From Poa pratensis (taxonomy: Eukaryota; Streptophyta; Magnoliopsida; Poales; Poaceae), in NCBI GenBank assembly GCA_947311845.1, contig CAMZMU010000059.1:57274617-57338616 (forward strand): DNA of 64,000 nucleotides, in the 5' to 3' direction. Shown here piece by piece: positions 37,401 to 50,190 of the stretch. Each line of letters starts with the position of its first letter. The stretch's first letter is position 1. Position numbers and translations under genes: made by a program. The notes beneath the pieces are model-generated. The model was not told the origin of the DNA. It did not search any database and saw only the letters and a list, made by a program, of their open reading frames with translations.

Positions 37401-40400
37401 GTTGGTGCATATAACGTACGACCAGTCAACCACATATTTTAAGATATACTGGATTTACTTTCATGATATGGCTAACTTATATTAGATTCCTCATTCCTGA
37501 AATAATCTGAAGCCTCAGCAAATTTGTTGTCTGCTAGTTTTTAATGAACATTTTAAAGCTTAAAAGCAGAAATGTTTGTTTCTTATCATTCAATTGCTAG
37601 CATTGAGTGTAGCATCCTACATGTATGGCAGGGTGCAAGTGGCTAATACACTTGCGCTTGCCTGGGCTTGTCTGCCCTCAACGCATGCACAAAGTTTGCT
37701 AGTTTGTCACTGCTGTTGCATTATCTGGCAATTTACACATTACTCTTGCAGTAGCATTCTCTAAGGCGGATGGCCTTTTCTTCAGTCCACTAAGATTTGA
37801 TAATTTCATTTCCTAATTTCAGGATGCTTCTGACACAGTTGCAGATGAAGACAATATGGAGTACAATGACAGTGGGAGATGGCCTTTTCAACAATTTGTG
37901 GATCAGCTTATTCTTGATATGTTCGATCCTAGTAAGTTGATCTCCCGACTCTCATATTTGTCTCCTTTTGTCTTGCTTATCCATTAACTGAATGTTTCCT
38001 CTTAGTTTGGGAAGTTCGCCATGGCACCATTATGGCTTTGAGGGAAATTTTGACGCATCAAGGTGCGTGTGCTGGAGTATATTTCCCTGATCTGAGCTCA
38101 CCTCTTGCTGATCTGGATGATAAAACCGATTCTGACTCCCTGAAAAGGACACATGGTATTGATCTTAACGAAGAAATAGATGTGGAACAGCTTGAACCAG
38201 TTTTGAAGAAACATAAGAAAGATGAGCCAAATTCTTCCGAGATTATGCATGAATCGGTCGTGGAGAGGCATACAGAAGAGCAGAAGCCAAATCCTTCTGA
38301 GATTATGGACCTTGACTTGGATAAGGAGCTGGTCAATGCTGATGATTCCAAAGCAGAGGCAGGTTTGAGTAATGTGCTAACTATATCAAGTGTTGAACCT
38401 AATTCTGCTGATGTAAAGGTTGAACCAGAGTTGCAGCTTGATAATTCAACTGATGTTTCTAAAGTGGATACATCCTGTACCTCACTCCACAATGCACTCA
38501 ACTCAGCATCAACTCAAAGTTCTGCTGTACATGCTCCTGAAAATTCAAAGTATGTGAAACTGATGAAATTGGCCAAGTACTCATGCATGAAGAATTGGGA
38601 GTTTCTTCAAGATTGTGCAATTCGTTTCCTTTGTGTACTTTCATTGGACCGGTATGCATTTCTAGACTTAAGTATATACATACATCTGTTTCCTTCCATT
38701 GGTTACTATCCTTATTTCTGTACGCTTTATTCTGCTTGCAGCTTTGGTGATTATGTATCTGATCAAGTGGTTGCCCCTGTCCGTGAAACTTGCGCTCAAG
38801 CTCTTGGTGCTGTTCTGAAGTACATGCATCCTTCTTTAGTGTGCCATACACTAAATATCTTACTGCAAATGCAGGTATGTGTTTTAGTTATCTGTCTCAT
38901 GATCATCCACTTCTAAAACAATACACTCACTTTTGTTGTCACCATCATGATCTCTTCGTCTTATCTTTTATTTGTTTTTTCAGCGCAGGCAAGAGTGGGA
39001 AGTTCGTCATGGGAGCCTCCTTGGAATCAAATACTTGGTTGCGGTTCGCAAGGTGATTGCAGCAACTGATGACCTACTATGATAGTTTAGTTCCATATTG
39101 CACTGTTATGTGATTGGCGAACCTTGGTTTTGTTCAACTCATGTCAATCTAGGTGCTCCAGTGTGCACCATTAATGGCTTGTTTATTAATACTGATGTAT
39201 GAATTTGATACGCGATCTGTGTACAAAATTGATAATATTGATTCCTGCCTCACCAGGAAATGCTTAAAGATCTGTTCGAGTATGTCCTTCATGCTTGTAA
39301 GGCTGGTCTGGAGGACCCAGATGATGATGTCCGTGCTGTAGCTGCAGAGGCCCTGATCCCGGCTGCTGCTTCTTTAGTTAGACTAAATGATCAAATGCTG
39401 CATTCAGTTGTGATGTTGTTATGGGATATATTGCTTGATCTTGATGACCTAAGCCCGTCTACAAGCAGGTATTGCTTGAATCTTGCATAGTGTAGCATAC
39501 ATTCATCAGGCCAAAGTTGAGCATACACTAGATTATCCGACCAATTTACTTTCGGCTTTTGTTTCATCTTGTGAAACTAAACCAGCCACCATTACCATTA
39601 ATCCTGTTGAATATATGGAGTTAAATTTGTGTATTGTTCTGTATTGCTCTTCTCTGTTTTGCTCATAGTTTCTCTTCTATTTCAGTGTAATGAATTTGTT
39701 AGCTGAGATATACTCGCAACCAGAGATGGTTCCGAAGATGCTTGGCATGGCAGCCTTAGGAGAAAGAGAATTTGATCTAAACCAAGCTACTCAGACTGCT
39801 GAGCAAGAAGACATGTTGGCATATAGTGAGAACCCTTATGTTTTAGCCACCCTGACACCCCGTTTGTGGCCTTTTATGAGACACAGTATTACTTCAGTCC
39901 GGCATTCTGCTATACGAACACTGGTAAGAACTACTTGGATGCTTTGTTGTGCTGATGTATCAGGCATGCACTAGACTTCTTCAACTGAGTTATGGAAATT
40001 AGCAGAATCTTCATTGTTTAGTCAGAAACCTCTACCAACCATGCGGTGCAACTTTGTTCACTAAATGTCACCAGAGTTTTAGAATTGATTAATAGAAATT
40101 AGCAGTCATCACCATTCAATCACATGTCTCTACAACCTATGTAGTTCAGCAGTTTTCAACCATCTGTCTAATCCTTTTTTTCAACTTTGTTTATTAAAGA
40201 AACAACCTTCCTTGAGATATCTTTCCAAGTCGCAATAATAACTGAGTAATGTTGCCATTATGTATAATGATTTTGTAGTGCAAGGCTGCAAGCCCACATC
40301 TTACATTTGCATCAGTTGCATGTGGCTAATGTCTTAGGCAACTTTGTTTAGTAAACAACAACATTCCATGAGATTTTTTTCCAGTGTCAAGCATGGAATA

Positions 40401-43400
40401 ATAATGCAATTTCACCGCCATGTATAGAGGTTCTTTGTGCTGAGTCCACATCTATCATTGTGCCTTCCTAGTTAACTGTGAAGTTCCCACTGTTTGCAGG
40501 AGAGGCTTCTTGAGGTTGGCAACACTGGAAGTTCAGCTGGAAACACCCCATCAAAATTCTGGCCTACATCCATATTAGGTGACTCACTGCAGGTTGTCTT
40601 CCAGAATATACTTTTGGAGTCAAATGACGAGATTCTTCAATCTTCTGAAAGGGCTTGGAAACTTCTACTTCAGGTTACTGATGTTCTGGACTTCTGGACA
40701 TTCTGTAGAAGAAAGTTTAATAATCTTGTCTATCATAGGATGATATTAACAAACAAAACCGTCTTCATTATTGCAGTGCCCTGAGAAGGACCTCGAGTAT
40801 GCTGCGATGTCATATTTTAGTAATTGGGTGCAACTTGCTACAACTCCATATGGCTCAACATTGGATTCTACAAAAATGTTTTTGCCAGTTGCCCTTCCCC
40901 GAGGAAGTCGTTCAAGAGCTGCTGCAAAGATAAGATCTGCAAGGCTAGAACATGAAAGTTCAAGAATGATATCTTTTGGTTCTACAGGCGAAGATACTTC
41001 ACATGAGAAGCATTTTGATGTTTCGTCGAATCTTCCAAAGATAATTGTGGGGTCTGATTCAGACAAATCTGTTACTCATACACGGGTTTTAACAGCAATG
41101 GCCCTTGGGCTTTTCGCCTCAAAATTGCCAGTTGGCTCGTGGCAAGTTGTTCTTAGTCCACTTGCGAATGATGTCATGTCTCTCTCAGGAGTCCAGAGAC
41201 AGGTTTGTAATGGCTCCATTATATTAGTGTGTTAATATCTTCACTCCTGAACTACTCATATTGTACTAATTTGTGTTTATGTCCAGGTTGCTTCTATGGT
41301 TATTGTTTCTTGGTTTAAAGATCTCAGGGGAAGAGATCTCGCTGCAGTGGGCCCATTGCTAGCTTTCTTCTCTTCTGTGAAAGAGTATCTATTGGACTTA
41401 CTGTCTTGCTCTGATCCTGCATTTCCAACAAAAGACTCTGTGCTTCCCTATTCTGAACTTGCAAGAACCTACACAAAGATGCGCAATGAAGCTACTAATT
41501 TGTTCCGCGCAGTTGATTCTTGTGCTATATTCAAAGATTATGCTAGCAGCTTAAATTTTAACGCTGACATGCTGAGCGTTGATGATGCTATTAATTTTGC
41601 TTCAAAGCTGTTGTTACCCACTGAGTTTGGTCTTCCTTCGGACAGTGAGAAAACTGTCCTGAATAACATAGAGTCAGCAAAACAAGGCCTCTTGTCTACA
41701 TCAGGCTACTTGAAATTGGTTCAGGTATGCGTTCGAAGTCTCTATATCGTGTTAGAATGTTAAAGTTCTGTGTTACATAATTCTATGTATTTATTTCTGA
41801 TTTTTTAATTGGTACATGGTAATATCTTCACATATGTTTCATCATTGATATTATTCTGCAGAATAATTTGCACGTAACAGTCTGTTCTTTAGTGGCTTCT
41901 GCTGTCGTCTGGATGTCAGGGTTACCAAGCAAGTTGAACCCAGTCATTTTACCTTTAATGGCTGCTATAAAAAGAGAACAGGTAAAACATGTAGCTTTGT
42001 CCGTTTTGCAAAAAAAAAGTAGCTTTGTGTATTGTAGCAATTTCTGCCTTTGCAATTCAGCATATAGATTTAGATGATTCCATGTCATGCAGGAGGAGCT
42101 ACTTCAAGACAAAGCTGCAGATGCACTTGCGGAGCTCATTTTTAGTTGTGTTGGTCGGAAGCCTGGCCCTAATGACAAGCTAACCAAGAACCTCTGCACC
42201 TTAGCATGCACTGATATTAGCGAGACACCTCAGGCTGCAGTTATCAATTCAATACAGGTTATTGAGGACCAAAATCTGTTGTCGATCGGCAAGCGTTTTA
42301 GCAATCACAAATCTAGGGGTCATGCGAGTTCTGGCGGTGAAGACAGAACAAAAACAGAAGGTTTCATAAGCCGTCGTGGATCAGAGTTGGCTTTAAAGCA
42401 TCTCTGTGAGAAGTTCGGATCATCATTATTCGAAAAACTTCCGAAGTTATGGGACTGCCTTACCGAATTTCTTAAACCTATTGAGATCGAAGATGACATT
42501 CAGAAAGATGATCCAAGTTTCGCCCAACTGGGCAGATCTTGTGAGGATAAAGACCCACAGTCCCTCATAAACAATATCCAGGTTTGTTCCATTAGGACTT
42601 ATTTGGATTCTGCGTTATTGTGGCTGCTTTACACAAGACAGCTATATTGTCTAGGCTTAAATCATCACGTCACATGTCCATATTGGTAATTGATGTTCCT
42701 GATTTTTGCAGGTTGTTAGCTCAGTTACACCTCATCTACCTGAGCCCTTGAGGCCTCAGCTGTTAAGGCTCCTTCCCTGTATTCTTGGGTGCGTGCGTCA
42801 TCCTCATGTGGCTGTTAGGTTAGCGGCTGCCAGGTGTATCACATCAATGGCGAAGTCATTGACTGGTAATGTGATGGTAGTTGTGATAGAAAATGCCATT
42901 CCAATGCTGTCGGACTCATCTTCTGTGTGTGCCAGACAAGGAGCTGGGATGCTTTTGAGCCTTCTTGTTCAGGGTCTGGCTGTGGAGTTGATTCCTTACG
43001 CTCCTTTCCTTGTTGTACCTCTTCTGAGGTGCATGAGTGATCCTGATGGATCTGTTAGGCAGTCTGTCACTCACAGTTTCGCAGCTTTGGTTCCTTTACT
43101 TCCATTAGCGAAGGGTGTTACGCTACCGAGTGGACTAAGTGAACGCTTATCTAGAAGCACGGAAGATGCCCAATTTCTGGAACAACTCCTTGACAACTCC
43201 CAGATTGATGATTACAAGATCAGCATTCATCTTAGTGTTGAGTTGCGAAGGTATGTAACTATCATTGAAGTTCCTTCGTCAGAATGTGGCTTCATGATGG
43301 CATTCTACTTTATTGAAACAGTTCGATGCATAAATGAAATTATCATACAAATTGAGTCTGTAGTTCGCTTCATATTTCGAAATATGCTGTGCTGTATATT

Positions 43401-46400
43401 GCCTCTCGCAGTTTTACAATATTTGTTTTGATTTTTCCTTAACAAAATCTTGTTTGTCAGGTACCAGCAAGAAGGAATCAACTGGTTAGCATTCCTGAGA
43501 CGGTTTAAGTTACACGGAATTTTATGTGATGACATGGGGCTTGGCAAGACACTCCAGGCGTCCGCTATCGTTGGAAGTGATATTGCTGAGTCACGTGCAC
43601 GCAATGATGACAAAGATCCAAAATCTTTGATTATATGTCCTTCTACATTAGTAGCACACTGGGAATACGAAATGGAGAAATACATAGACAGCTCTATCAT
43701 GAAACCTCTTCAGTACGTTGGTTCATCACCAGACAGGATCATGCTCCGTAATCAATTTGATAAGTTCAATGTTATCATTACATCGTATGATATTATACGC
43801 AAGGACATTGATTTCCTTGAGAATATCTCTTGGAACTATTGTGTTCTGGATGAAGGGCACATCATCAAAAACTCAAGATCTAAAATTACGTCTGCTGTGA
43901 AACAGTTAAAAGCACAACACCGTCTTATCTTGAGTGGAACTCCTATTCAGGTAAAACTTTACTGCTCTCTGTTACACCTACATAGCTACTACTGTTTTGG
44001 TCTGTGTTGTGGAAATTTACTGCTATTGGCCAAATTATTTCTTTGCTTTGACACATTTACTTAACTTGCAGAACAATGTATTGGAATTGTGGTCCCTATT
44101 CGACTTCCTTATGCCCGGGTTTCTTGGGACAGAAAAACAGGTAGGTTGCGCTCTGAAGTTTTACTTCCTTATGGCACTGACTGAAAATACTGTTGTGATT
44201 TCTTCGAAGGAATCATTTGTAAAAAATAAAGTACTCGTATGCCATCGTGGCAGCTATCTTATTCTGGCAAGAATTTTATTGCTGCAATCTGACCAAATTT
44301 TATTGCTTGCGCAGTTCCAAGCTACATATGGGAAACCACTGATAGCAGCTAAAGATTCAAAATGTTCAGCAAAGGATTCTGAAGCTGGCGTTCTTGCAAT
44401 GGAGGCACTTCATAAACAGGTTTTTATCTTCTGTTATATTTTAGAAATAACACTATGTTAAGACCTCTGTTGTCAATGAATAAATAAATCTTGCTATACC
44501 AGGTCATGCCATTTCTACTCAGAAGAACCAAGGATGAAGTCTTATCGGATCTTCCAGAGAAGATCATCCAGGATAGATATTGCAACCTCAGTCCGTTGCA
44601 GTTGAAACTGTATGACAAGTTCTCCAGCTCCAATGTGAAGGAAGAGATCTCAACTATTGTAAAAGCAAATGAATCAGAGAAGTCTACCGCTCAACCAAAG
44701 GCAACTCGTCATGTGTTTCAGGTGCTAGAATTTAACAATCTCTGTTTCTTCATTATGTATCATCTCCTTTAGTACCGCCTTCTAAATGGGATATGCTTTT
44801 TGTATGCAGGCATTACAATACCTATTAAAACTTTGCAGCCATCCGATACTTGTAACTGGGGACAACCCTCCTGACTATCTTGTGGATCATCTAAAAGAAA
44901 TAGGTGTGGGAACTGGTGGCGAGCTGCATGAGCTGCACCACTCTCCTAAGCTTGTTGCTCTTCAAGAGATACTTCAAGAGTGTGGTATAGGATCAGAAAT
45001 ATCAAGTCCTGATTCTTCCGCAGCTGTTGGACAACACCGAGTTTTGATTTTTGCTCAACATAAGGTACTGAGTCCATTATGTTGTGATGTGTCTTTCTCT
45101 CTCTTGCTTCCGTTCTTATTTCATCCTTGTTTGTTCTCAACTATTTCTGTAGGCCTTTCTTGACATTATCGAGAAGGACCTGTTTCAGACCCATATGAGA
45201 AGGTGAGTTTTATGGCATTTTCTTACTTATTTTAGTTGCATCTAGATATGCATCATTTTATATCAGTAGTTGCTGGTGCAAATTATCTGCAAGAGGGTTG
45301 CTGTATATTATTATATGCTTCACCTTATTTTCTCTGTTTAAGGAGTCTAAATATTTCAGTGATGCTGCTGAACTGTATAATCCGTAAAGCTGAGTTGGTT
45401 TGCCAACTGAATTATATTGACCAAAAGCTAATTTAGCCTGTTAGTTGTTGTTTACTGCCATTTCATCTTTCTGCAGCATCTGTAGTCAGCATCAATAATG
45501 CACATGACTGTATCATCATGTTCCCTTACTAGCTAAGTCATCTGATTGGGGAAATTTTGCAGCGTCACATATTTGCGGCTTGATGGCTCTGTTCAAACAG
45601 AGAAGAGATTTGAAATCGTCAAATCGTTCAATTCAGATCCAACCATCGATGTGCTTCTACTGACAACTCATGGTAGGTTCAAGAAATTCCACAAGAACTG
45701 GAGTTGAACTCCTTGGTATTGCTAGAAAAGCTTGCTCACATTCCTTTTTGTTGCAGTCGGTGGTCTGGGCTTGAATTTGACATCTGCGGACACTTTGGTC
45801 TTCATGGAACATGATTGGAACCCGATGAAGGATCTCCAGGTTCGTCTTTTGCATCTTGTCGCCTGTCGAAGGATAATTTGTTTTATTTGCATTATGTTAG
45901 CTATGCTGTTTGTCTGACTATCAATGCCTTGAATTATACAGGCGATGGACAGAGCACATCGCCTGGGTCAAAGGAAAGTGGTGAATGTGCACCGTCTGAT
46001 CATGCGCGGCACCCTGGAAGAGAAAGTGATGAGCCTCCAGCGGTTCAAGGTGTCGGTTGCAAATGCGGTCATCAATGCCGAGAACGCTAGCCTGACGACC
46101 ATGAACACTGACCAGCTGCTTGATCTGTTCACTTCAACCCCAGCTTCCAGAAAGGTAAATCCTTGGGACATACTTTTATTTTTTTCTCGTGAGAGATCCT
46201 ATCTTTCCATTTCTCATTCAAACGATTACGTTCTTATTCCATCTCTCTGAAATGATGTGCAGGCGTCTGTTCTCCCAAGCAGTTCGAGTGCGGAGGAGAG
46301 CAAAGAGTCGAATGGAAAACCTGGTCGGAAGGGGGGCCTCAAGTCGATCCTGAGTGGGCTGGACGAGCTGTGGGACCAGTCGCAGTACGCGGAGGAGTAT

Positions 46401-46436
46401 GACATGAAGCAGTTCCTGTCGAAGCTCAACGGGTGA
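34464..46436 (+). CDS. BTAF1: BTAF1/Mot1 TBP-associated SNF2-family ATPase, with an apparent 1-base deletion
   Basis: 28 coding exons; the first are 34464-34512, 34903-34997, 35552-35771, 35864-35921, 36495-36576, 37069-37415 and the last 46263-46436. About 2070 aa if one base is restored. N-terminal HEAT repeats grip TBP (exon 1 [16 protein letters not shown], later [17 protein letters not shown]). The ATPase starts at about residue 1482, with Walker A DDMGLGKT (about 1508-1515), [24 protein letters not shown] and the C-lobe motif [11 protein letters not shown]. Mot1 uses ATP to lift TBP off TATA DNA; it acts in the nucleus. Exon 3 is one base short: upstream frame ends [13 protein letters not shown] then stop (35702-35704), while the next frame gives [20 protein letters not shown]. 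All later exons join in frame. All introns are GT-AG. Confidence 0.95.
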
Positions 46437-47538
46437 ACATCCGACTCGGTTGTGTACAGTGTAGAGTAAAAATTTGGACACGAGATCTAGGTTCTCACAG
46501 GTTCTGCCGCTGGCAACCTCGGAGATCCTTTTTTTCTTTTTTTGTTTAGTTTTTCATACCGAAGAAGAAGAAAATAGGGGAAAGGTGCAAGATCGATCTA
46601 GAGCAGGATGATGGTGCTAACTTTATAGGTGAATTGAGACGTTGGATCTCAGTTTTGTTTTTGTTAGGAAGGGTTGTTATTAGATGGCTGGCCGGTAGGT
46701 AGGTCTGGTCAGAGGCTGTAAAGTTTTGGTCTTATTTATAATCCAAGTGCAGCTTCTTTTGAATCTATCTATATTCCAACTGAAGATCCTTGTTTGGGTC
46801 ATTGTTTTCGGCTGGACAAGCCACCTTAGCTCAACTAATCATTTGGCCCCGGTTTCAGAAGAAGAAAAAAAGAACCGTGTTTTTCCTAGATGTGCTTTGC
46901 TTAATTAAAAGGCTGCTACTGCCACAGTTACATATATCGTTTTGACATACATGATTCTGGGAGTGGCAGCTGATGGGCGCAACATGGAAGAATGTACAGT
47001 TTTCTAGCACTATGTTTTAATGGCATGGTTTTGGCTGTCCCACCTGCGCTAGGTTTTGTTTTGACATTGAGGTTCATTCATTTGTCTTGTTGGAAAGAAG
47101 CTTCGGTGTGGGAGGCTGTCACTTTTGGCGCTACTTATGGGACTTTTCGGTTGTTAGAGTCTGTGGTGTAGAACTGCACCTGCGTCATTCATTCAGGATC
47201 GATCCTGAGTGATGCAGAGTCCCGATGAGGTGGTACGTGATGCTGATGTGTTGTGGACAGTTGTTTGTTTCTTCCCAAAAACAGTTGACTGCAAACCTTG
47301 GACTTTCATCAGACGTCTAGGTAGGAGGAGCGGAGGAGCGTTGTTAGGTGATGTGGCCTTCCTTGGCTTCCTTCCCTCGAGGGTAGGTTAGGTACGACAA
47401 GCGGCCCACCCTTCCTCCTTGACAATTTTCTTTTCCGTTAGCACACTGGCTACTCGCCGTCCTTTTTCCAACAAAGTCCAAGGTTTGGGTTCAACTGTCT
47501 TGGAATATGATCATACAGGAGCCCAGGCCGGTGGTTTT

Positions 47539-47541
<3 letters not shown>
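46437..47541 (+). other. BTAF1 3' flank and spacer
   Basis: Probable 3' untranslated region, then spacer DNA without a supported gene. Confidence 0.5.

Positions 47542-47573
<32 letters not shown>
47542..47573. repeat. Poly-C tract, 32 bases
   Basis: An uninterrupted run of 32 C on the + strand (poly-G on the other). It is length-unstable and hard to sequence, and could in principle adopt i-motif or G-quadruplex structure. Confidence 0.9.
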
Positions 47574-47575
<2 letters not shown>

Positions 47576-47945
47576 AGCGTAAAGTGGCGGATCTTAGTAA
47601 ATTTACCCTTCAAAGCGGTGTGTTTATGCTTTTAACTCTAGTTGGATAAGATATATAATTAATAGGAAAACATTTGTCAATCAACTTTCCCACGAGGTAA
47701 GAAACAAGTTCAATTTCATGATGTTCAAGTGGTTGTCAAGAAGGATCTAGAGCGGACATTTGGGGGTGCTGCAAGACCAATTTGCCATTGCGCGAGGACC
47801 TGCTAGATTCTCGAACAAGAAAATGGTTTGAAGGACCATGAAACTTGTGTGATCATGCACAATATGATCATAAAGAATGACCGTGGCGAACATGTGAACT
47901 AAAGTTCCGATTTCATGTGAAGGGTACGTAGATCAGCTACATAGG

Positions 47946-48139
47946 TGATCATGCAAACAAGTCTGAGGCAAGAAAGCGTAGGTGCCGGAGTTCATCTAGT
48001 AGCGAGAGAGTAGATCTTCGTGTGTTTTCGGTGTGGTGGTGTTTGGTCCCCTACTCTTAGGAGGGGGTGACTTTCTTGTAATTTATTTCTGCCTTCTATA
48101 ACAATAAGGTACGCATTTTGCGTACTCTCTAAAAAAAAA
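47946..48139 (+). mobile_element. 5'-truncated LINE fragment with target duplication
   Basis: A 194-bp insert ends in GCATTTTGCGTACTCTCT and nine A, a usual plant LINE tail. It is flanked by GCTACATAGG on both sides (47936-47945, 48140-48149). Only the 3' end is present, as expected from incomplete reverse transcription. Confidence 0.85.
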
Positions 48140-48468
48140 GCTACATAGGAAAGAAGACCGCATTAGAAGGATCCTTCAAGTTCACCATAAAATTCACAAC
48201 CGGAACACTCATCGACAACTTTGAGACATCTCAACAAGGAGTGGTGGAATTTAAATGGCCTTCATTCTAGCTCTTCATGTTTAATTTTATCGCGACGTAC
48301 GGTTTCAGGATGAACATTGCGTTGTGATTGGCACCCTTCTTGCTATAAACACCATGCTTGCAGTTTCATGTTCATGCTGAATTTGGAATTTTAATTTTAA
48401 ATGATGCATGATTTGTGTTGGGTTTGTTTCAAACGCTTTAACACCATGCATTTGTTAGAGTTTATTTC

Positions 48469-49925
48469 TTTTTTGAGGATAAAGGTGGTCGTATCCGCCA
48501 GCCGATTAGATAGAATAGAGGTTTATGTACATAATTTTGAGATAGGGAAAAATCCCTTTACAAACAAAACAAAAAATTAGTCTCCAGGATCCTACGTGTG
48601 AGCGAAATCCCGCAGCTCCAACTCTATCCGCACCAAAGCTACCACCTCCATAGGCGAGAGCACCGCACTTCGGAAAGTCCTCCGGTTCCTCCCCTTCCAT
48701 AATCTCCACGTCGAGGAGCGCCCAGGCATCAGAAACTTCGACATCTAGGCCACTTCCGGCGGCATCTGCTGCTCCATCCCGGTCACTGGCGTCTTCTTCT
48801 TCTTGGGCTTCTTCATAGAAAGGACGAGGTCGTCGATGGCAGCCGCTGTGTGATCCGTGAGGGGACCATCTAAGAGGGCCAAGTACTCCTGCCGGCGGCG
48901 CTCCGAAGGGTGCCCACCTCAAGCTGCGAGCCGAGACGGCACGCCACGGCCTCCTTGGCCAGCTGCTCGATGTTGGCACCCTCAGGGTGCAGCTCGGCGA
49001 TCCTGATGCTCCTCCGCGCCGACGGCGCCTCTACCTCCTTCTCGTGGACCAACGCCGAGGCCGGCGTGCCCAAAACGGAGGTCCCGAGCGACATCGAGAT
49101 CCGGGCGAGGAACCCTGACAAGTCAAGCTGTCCAGAGCCTGCGTGCACCGGCGAGAGGACGTCCTTCTTGAATTGTTGGCCGGCCTCCTGCTCACCCTGA
49201 TCGTTCTGCGGTGCAGAGCGCTCATGTGAGAGCTCTCCAACCGAACCCGGCGAGACCCTCTCCTGTGGACCTTCATCATCAAACAGGGCCAATTCCCTTG
49301 CGTTCTGCTCCTGGTGGCTGGGTATGTCAAAACCCACCCGCTCCTGCATTGTGGTGCACTCCGAAACAAGGGCGAGAATCGCCGCAGAGTTGGCCGCATC
49401 TCTTGGGGAGAAACAGCCATAGAGCTCGAGACCACCATCCACACAGCCATCGTTGACCCCAGCAGTCGGAGGCGGCGCTGGAGTCAACAGAACCTCAGCC
49501 GGCGCCATGGAAAGCCTTTCCAGAGCAGCCTCAGCCTGCTCCAAAAAGCTCCCAAACCGCTCCAACAAACCATTCACAGAATCCTTCATCCCAAGCTGAG
49601 CAGCGACCATCTCCTCGAGCTTGGACATGACCAAGCCACTCATCTCATCCCGCAGTAGCATCGCTTGCTCCTCGAGGAAGGATTTTTTCATCACATCTGC
49701 AGCCGCAGAGCTGGTCGACAATTGCGCCTGAATTGGGGGACCCCGGTCCCCGTGCTTGCCAGGGGGCGCAGCGACCTCAGCCCAGGAGTGGTCCAAAGGC
49801 CGTAGCGGACCAGCAACATGCGAACCGGAGCAGGAGGAAGGTCAGTTGGCCTGTCGGAACTGCCAACAGTCCCGCTCGCGGTGGCCAGCGTGGTGGCAGG
49901 CGAGGCACCTCAAAGGGCCATGGCC
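48469..49925 (-). mobile_element. LINE-derived insert carrying an ORF1 part but no reverse transcriptase
   Basis: A perfect 16-bp target duplication, TGTTAGAGTTTATTTC, flanks the insert (48453-48468, 49926-49941). On the minus strand it begins inside a CCHC zinc knuckle, runs through an ORF1-like frame and ends in a short A6 tail at 48469. The 1457 bp leave no room for ORF2, so it moved with help from another LINE or lost ORF2 before insertion. It lies about 360 bp upstream of the F3'H start codon. Confidence 0.85.
48870..49925 (-). pseudogene. LINE ORF1-like fragment (CCHC zinc knuckle)
   Basis: The minus strand opens with CLACHHAGHRERDCWQFRQAN, a C-X2-C-X4-H-X4-C nucleic-acid-binding knuckle, followed by an in-frame stop. 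A long frame of 308 codons then starts MDHSWAEVAAPPGKHGD, includes helical Glu/Leu-rich stretches (LEEQAMLLRDEMSGLVMSKL), and ends with ARRSIRIAELHPEGANIEQL, typical of Triticeae LINE ORF1 C-termini. ORF1 proteins coat LINE RNA. It is broken by a stop and 5' truncation, so function is unlikely. Confidence 0.6.
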
Positions 49926-50180
49926 TGTTAGAGTTTATTTCGGATTACGTATGCGCGATGAGAGAGAGAGAAGCAAAACGAGCTTAATTTTTGGGTAACT
50001 AGTTTTGGGTAAACTGCTGGAGATGAGCATGGTTTTCTCTGCAAATCTTCTCTCATACCGATATGTTGTGGGAAATGCTCTTAGGTGTGGTAGGTAGCAG
50101 GAGTGGCCGATCCTCCATTCCATGTGTTGCTCTTTGGTGTTAGCTAGCTTCTTAGGTGAGACACGCGCCACGGGTACCTC

Positions 50181-50190
50181 TATTTATATA
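50181..50190 (+). promoter_or_regulatory. TATA-like box of F3'H
   Basis: TATTTATATA is about 110 bp before the F3'H ATG. Only about 240 bp separate it from the right end of the LINE target duplication (49941), so any more distal promoter elements have been pushed 1.5 kb away. Confidence 0.5.
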
